Positions 60,761 to 64,000 of a DNA stretch of 64,000 nucleotides are shown here, in pieces (within the stretch, counting starts at the first letter, position 1; every line of letters begins with the position of its first letter). The stretch covers positions 47,533 to 111,532 of the forward strand of contig JAAOMT010000074.1 in the NCBI GenBank assembly GCA_016748015.1, given 5' to 3'. The notes below the pieces were generated by a model that saw only the letters and a list, made by a program, of their open reading frames with translations, searched no databases and was not told the DNA's origin. Source of the DNA: Geosiphon pyriformis. Lineage: Eukaryota; Glomeromycota; Glomeromycetes; Archaeosporales; Geosiphonaceae. Position numbers and translations under genes: made by a program.

Positions 60761-61063
60761 TTAAGTAAGTGGTTGTATTTTCTGGAGTGTTACTATTGAT
60801 GTTTGTAGTTTTTTTTTATCTTTAGTTGTGTAAGTAATAAAATATTTTTGTTGAATGTAATGTTTAATTTCTCTATTAATTTTAGTAAGAATTGCTATAA
60901 AATTATGATTTGCTGGTAGGCTGGTGTTTTGAATTAGTTTGTTGTAAAAATTTTCTCTTGCTGAGTTAGTTTCTACTAGTATTCTTAGCAAATATAAAAT
61001 TCTCTCATTGACATAAAAGTTGAAAACAGATTCTGCTGATAAGTAATTGTTGGTTAATTTCAA
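60761..61063 (-). pseudogene. N-terminal ORF of element 2
   Basis: 100 codons (MKLTNNYLSAESVFNFYVNE...), 138 bases inside the 5' LTR. Position and general pattern match 14843-15205 of element 1; KINREIKHYIQQKY corresponds to IDTDIKYYMAQQF. Function unknown. Confidence 0.5.
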
Positions 61064-61180
61064 GTATTGACAATAATGCTAAAATAAAAATTTGGTAAAT
61101 TCTAAATGGTTTGTCTCTATTTTTTCTAATTCTGTCACTTTTAGATGGTTGTTATTGGTACTGGTTTTCTGTAGGACTAT

Positions 61181-61198
61181 ACCTCACAGAGAGCACCA
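61181..61198 (-). promoter_or_regulatory. Primer-binding site of element 2
   Basis: Minus strand TGGTGCTCTCTGTGAGG starting two bases inside the 5' LTR, as in element 1. Confidence 0.75.
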
Positions 61199-61200
61199 AA

Positions 61201-62162
61201 TATTACAGGTAATTACTTGAGATCTTGAATCAAATAACAAACTCATAACTTGGTGCTCAATAGCTGTTATGATAGTAGTATCTGAAGGTTTTCATGATCT
61301 GAAAATTTTGGGTTGGAGTTTTTTGTATAATAGACAGAGATTCAATAGTTGTTTTATCAGTAGCCTCTCAGAATTGCAATTCCATCAAATTTCTTTTTTT
61401 AGTGTGGTGGCCAGTTTATTCTGGCAGTCATGCTTTTCTAATATGCTATTCTTAATTTCCAAATTTCTTACTCTTATTTCTGGATCTTTTACCAGACTAT
61501 CCTTAATATTAATAACTCAGTGCTTAATTTTTAATCAATTAGTAAACAATAAAAAAACAAATTACAAAAGAAAATTAAAGAAATAAAATGTAGATCAATG
61601 CAATAAAGTTAGTATTTTGTTAATAGCCATGATTAAGAACTATTGTTTCAGTGTAATTAAATATTGAATATTATTAACATAAAATGTCAATAATGAAGAG
61701 TTAAGTCAAATTTTTAATTAGATAATTGTAATATATATAAAGTAATAATAAATATGGTTTTATTTAATCTTTGATAATTTTCATTTTGGTTAATAGTAAT
61801 TATCCTTAAAATAATAAAGGAGAGGTAAAAATAAAGATTTCTATTCTGAATGAGAAATTGGTTTTTTTTCTTGCTTTTAATGCTATTACTATATATATAT
61901 AATTCTCTTTATACAAGAAATTTTTTTTCTTTGCTAGATTTTCTACAAAATTCTTGATTTTTTAAAACATCCAGGATTTCTTAAAAAATCCTTAATTTTT
62001 CTAAAATATTTTGGATTTTCTGAATAATCTTAGATTTTTTGAAACATTTAGGATTTTCTAAAAAATTTTTTTTTCTCTTTTTTTATTCTAATTGGCTAAT
62101 TTATAATCATGTGTTTTTTTTTTTTCGATTATGTATTATTTTTCTCTTTTCTAAGTGTAACA
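61201..62162 (-). repeat. 5' LTR of element 2
   Basis: 962 bp, partner of 52942-53903. The plus strand starts TATTACAGG (TG to TA) and ends AGTGTAACA. A TATATATATA motif lies near 61893. Confidence 0.9.
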
Positions 62163-63640
62163 ATATATAATAAAAAATAATACTATTTTTGACTAGAAAA
62201 CTTTTAAACATTAAAAAAGATTGAATTTTTAAAGTTTTGTCTTAGTTTGATTTAAATCTGCTATCAAGTTTCTAAATAAAACAGCTTTTTGTTCTTTTAA
62301 TTATTTTTTGGTTGTTAATTTTTAATATTTAAATGTTTTTAGTTCACATAATTTTAATTTGGTTTGTGCACAGCTATTAAATACTAATATGATCTGTTTT
62401 TTTGTTTATATTGATAATTTTTTTAGTAATCTGAATATTTTTATAATAAGAGCTGATACAACAGCTTATTTTGAAAATATTAGTTTAAATTTGACTGTTA
62501 AAATGTTTGAATTAGTTTTTTTTTACTATGGCTAAGTTGCAAACTATAGTGCTTGCTCTAAAATGTGTTTTTTATGTATGATTGATATATTTTCTAATAG
62601 CTAAGCAGTTTTGAATATATGTTGTTTAATATTGGCTCTGATTTTACTAAACTTTTGTAATTGTTGTTAAGTTAAATATTAACATATTATGAATATTATT
62701 AAGAATAGGAACTTAAATGTCAATTGGCACAAAATTAAAGACAATTCAAATATATTAGGCAATGAATTAATTAATGCTTTAACTAATATAATTTTATTTT
62801 TAAATGTAGTGTTTTTAATTCATGTATAAAAATGTTTTGTTAAAGCTAATAATATGGTTGTTTCAAAGAATATAAAGCATTTTATTTATAGAGTTTTTTA
62901 AATAATTTATTATGTTTATTAAAAAATTAGATATTTTAAATATTTATTTAATTAAAAATATAAATTGAGTCAGATTTTTGCTAGTATGGCATTTTAATTT
63001 TCATATGTTAGTAAAGTTTACAAGCAAAACCATAGCTGGTGCATATTTTTATTTTATAAAAACTCTATATTAAAAATTATCTGTAACTATTTGTAAACAT
63101 TTATATAACAAGTATTATTATAGTGTTTTATGTTTATTTTATAAAGATGTTAAGTTTTTAAATCATGTTTTTTTTTGCAAGTTGAATGATAAGTCTTATA
63201 AAAAACTGTTAAATATTTATATAACTATGTAAAAAACAGTTTTTGGTTTGCTTAAATCTTTTTTATGTATTTTTTATTGGCTTGTTTTGTATTATTTTGA
63301 TGTTTTAGTATATTTGGCTTTGTATAAGAAGTTTGTTTACAAAAATTGGTTTCAAGAGTCTTTTTCAATTTTTAAAAATACTAAAATTGCCAGTAAAAAA
63401 ATTGTGGATTTTGTGTATAGTTTGGATTTGGCTTATAGAAATAATATTTGGCTTGTTTATTTCAAGTATTAGGCTTTTATAAAAAAAAAATTTTATTCTA
63501 CATAATAATACTGTTTCTATTGTTGTTGTTAATCTGTTGTTTGTGTTGTTTAATAATAAGATACTTGGAATTATAAAGATCTTTGGGATTAGTTTTGGAA
63601 ACATGGTTTTTGTATGTATAGATACATAATATTGTCTTAA
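62163..63640 (+). pseudogene. LINE C ORF2, RNase H and C-terminal tail
   Basis: VYIDNFFSNL near 62410 matches VYTDGSLRSL of copy A; WHKIKDNSNILGNELI near 62720 matches the last RNase H motif. Then KHLYNKYYYSVLCLFYKDVK and LNHVFFCKL match the terminal Cys/His motif with the second Cys replaced by Tyr. Beyond it, 63248-63472 stays open (MLKSFLCIFYWLVLYYFDVL ... IVDFVYSLDLAYRNNIWLVY), a C-terminal extension also traceable in copy D but missing from copy A. Confidence 0.78.
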
Positions 63641-64000
63641 TTGGCCTAAGTGGCTGGTTACATGTAGCTAAATACATGATTTACACTTAATTTAGATTAC
63701 TTAGTTTGATGTATTGTACTAGACAATGTTTAAACCTCACCCATTAAACGTAATAATAAAAAAACCAAAAAGAATAAAAATTTATTTGTTAATTGTAAAT
63801 AATTTTATAAATAAACATTAATCAATTAATAATATATTTTGTTTTATAATATCATGAAAAAGCTTAAATTTATAAATGTATTTGTAAAAAACTAAAATTA
63901 AAATAATTATTATATAATATGTAATTACATCACAAATTATATTAAATTAATTATTAACTTATATATATATATATATTTGCATATTAATTAATCAAAAATA
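63641..64000. other. AT-rich DNA to the window end
   Basis: No gene seen; ends with a (TA)n run at about 63959-63975. Confidence 0.6.

Larger units (their letters stand above)
52942..62162 (-). mobile_element. Ty3/gypsy LTR retrotransposon, element 2 (integrase region lost)
   Basis: Minus-strand element with two 962-bp LTRs (52942-53903 and 61201-62162), flanked by ATAT at 52938-52941 and 62163-62166. Inside, from the 5' end: N-terminal ORF, gag, protease, CxxC region, dUTPase-like domain and RT, then a third LTR at about 54590-55452, then the extra ORF. The end of RT, RNase H and integrase are missing. It belongs to the same lineage as element 1 but is more decayed. Confidence 0.9.
49040..63640 (+). 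mobile_element. LINE copy C, 5'-truncated and split by LTR elements
   Basis: Plus-strand copy of the LINE family in three visible pieces: 49040-49650 (linker between endonuclease and RT), 50511-51880 (RT) and 62163-63640 (RNase H and tail). The gaps are filled by a solo LTR, an LTR-like remnant and Ty3/gypsy element 2. ORF1 and the endonuclease are absent, so the copy is 5'-truncated, common for LINEs. Confidence 0.85.

Overview
The window looks like nuclear DNA of a very AT-rich, transposon-rich fungus. A Glomeromycotina (arbuscular mycorrhizal) genome fits best: the housekeeping genes are fungal-type with many short introns, the base composition is extreme, and RNase H-bearing LINEs sit beside large Ty3/gypsy elements. 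The species is an inference and was not tested by any search.

Layout. (1) 1-4790: no recognised gene; microsatellites, one perfect 24-bp inverted repeat, then very AT-rich DNA. (2) 4792-21420: LINE copy A (minus strand; ORF1 with RRM and CCHC knuckle; ORF2 with APE endonuclease, RT, RNase H and a zinc-finger-like tail), split by Ty3/gypsy element 1 (6116-16357, minus) with ~1.09 kb LTRs and a 4-bp target duplication ACGC. (3) 22630-36230: two heavily decayed LINE copies, B (plus) and D (minus), lying tail to tail. (4) 37825-48067: a compact island of seven intron-containing single-copy genes: NEDD8 (+), SDHA (+), SNU13 (-), RLP24 (+), VPS37-like (-), PELO/DOM34 (+) and a NADAR/YbiA-like gene (-). 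(5) 49040-63640: LINE copy C (plus), broken by a solo LTR (49651-50510, target duplication GTGT), a second LTR-like remnant (51881-52833) and Ty3/gypsy element 2 (52942-62162, target duplication ATAT), which itself holds a third LTR and has lost its RNase H/integrase part.

The most unusual content is the shared plan of the two Ty3/gypsy elements. Reading 5' to 3' on the minus strand: a separate N-terminal ORF, gag (CCHC), protease, a region rich in CxxC pairs, a dUTPase-like domain, RT, RNase H, integrase (kept only in element 1), then an extra ORF between integrase and the 3' LTR. The CxxC region, dUTPase-like domain and extra ORF are all recognisable in both diverged copies, so they belong to the lineage.

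Decay is strongly biased to transitions: the parts of both LTR pairs that I aligned by hand differ only by transitions, stop codons sit where CAG, CAA, CGA or TGG is expected, and catalytic Asp-Asp pairs have become Asn-Asn in four of six RT copies. This resembles RIP or 5-methylcytosine deamination. In the gene island, SDHA has two stop-free introns whose lengths are multiples of three, NEDD8 and PELO each need a GC-AG intron, and the SNU13 start codon is the last codon before its first intron.
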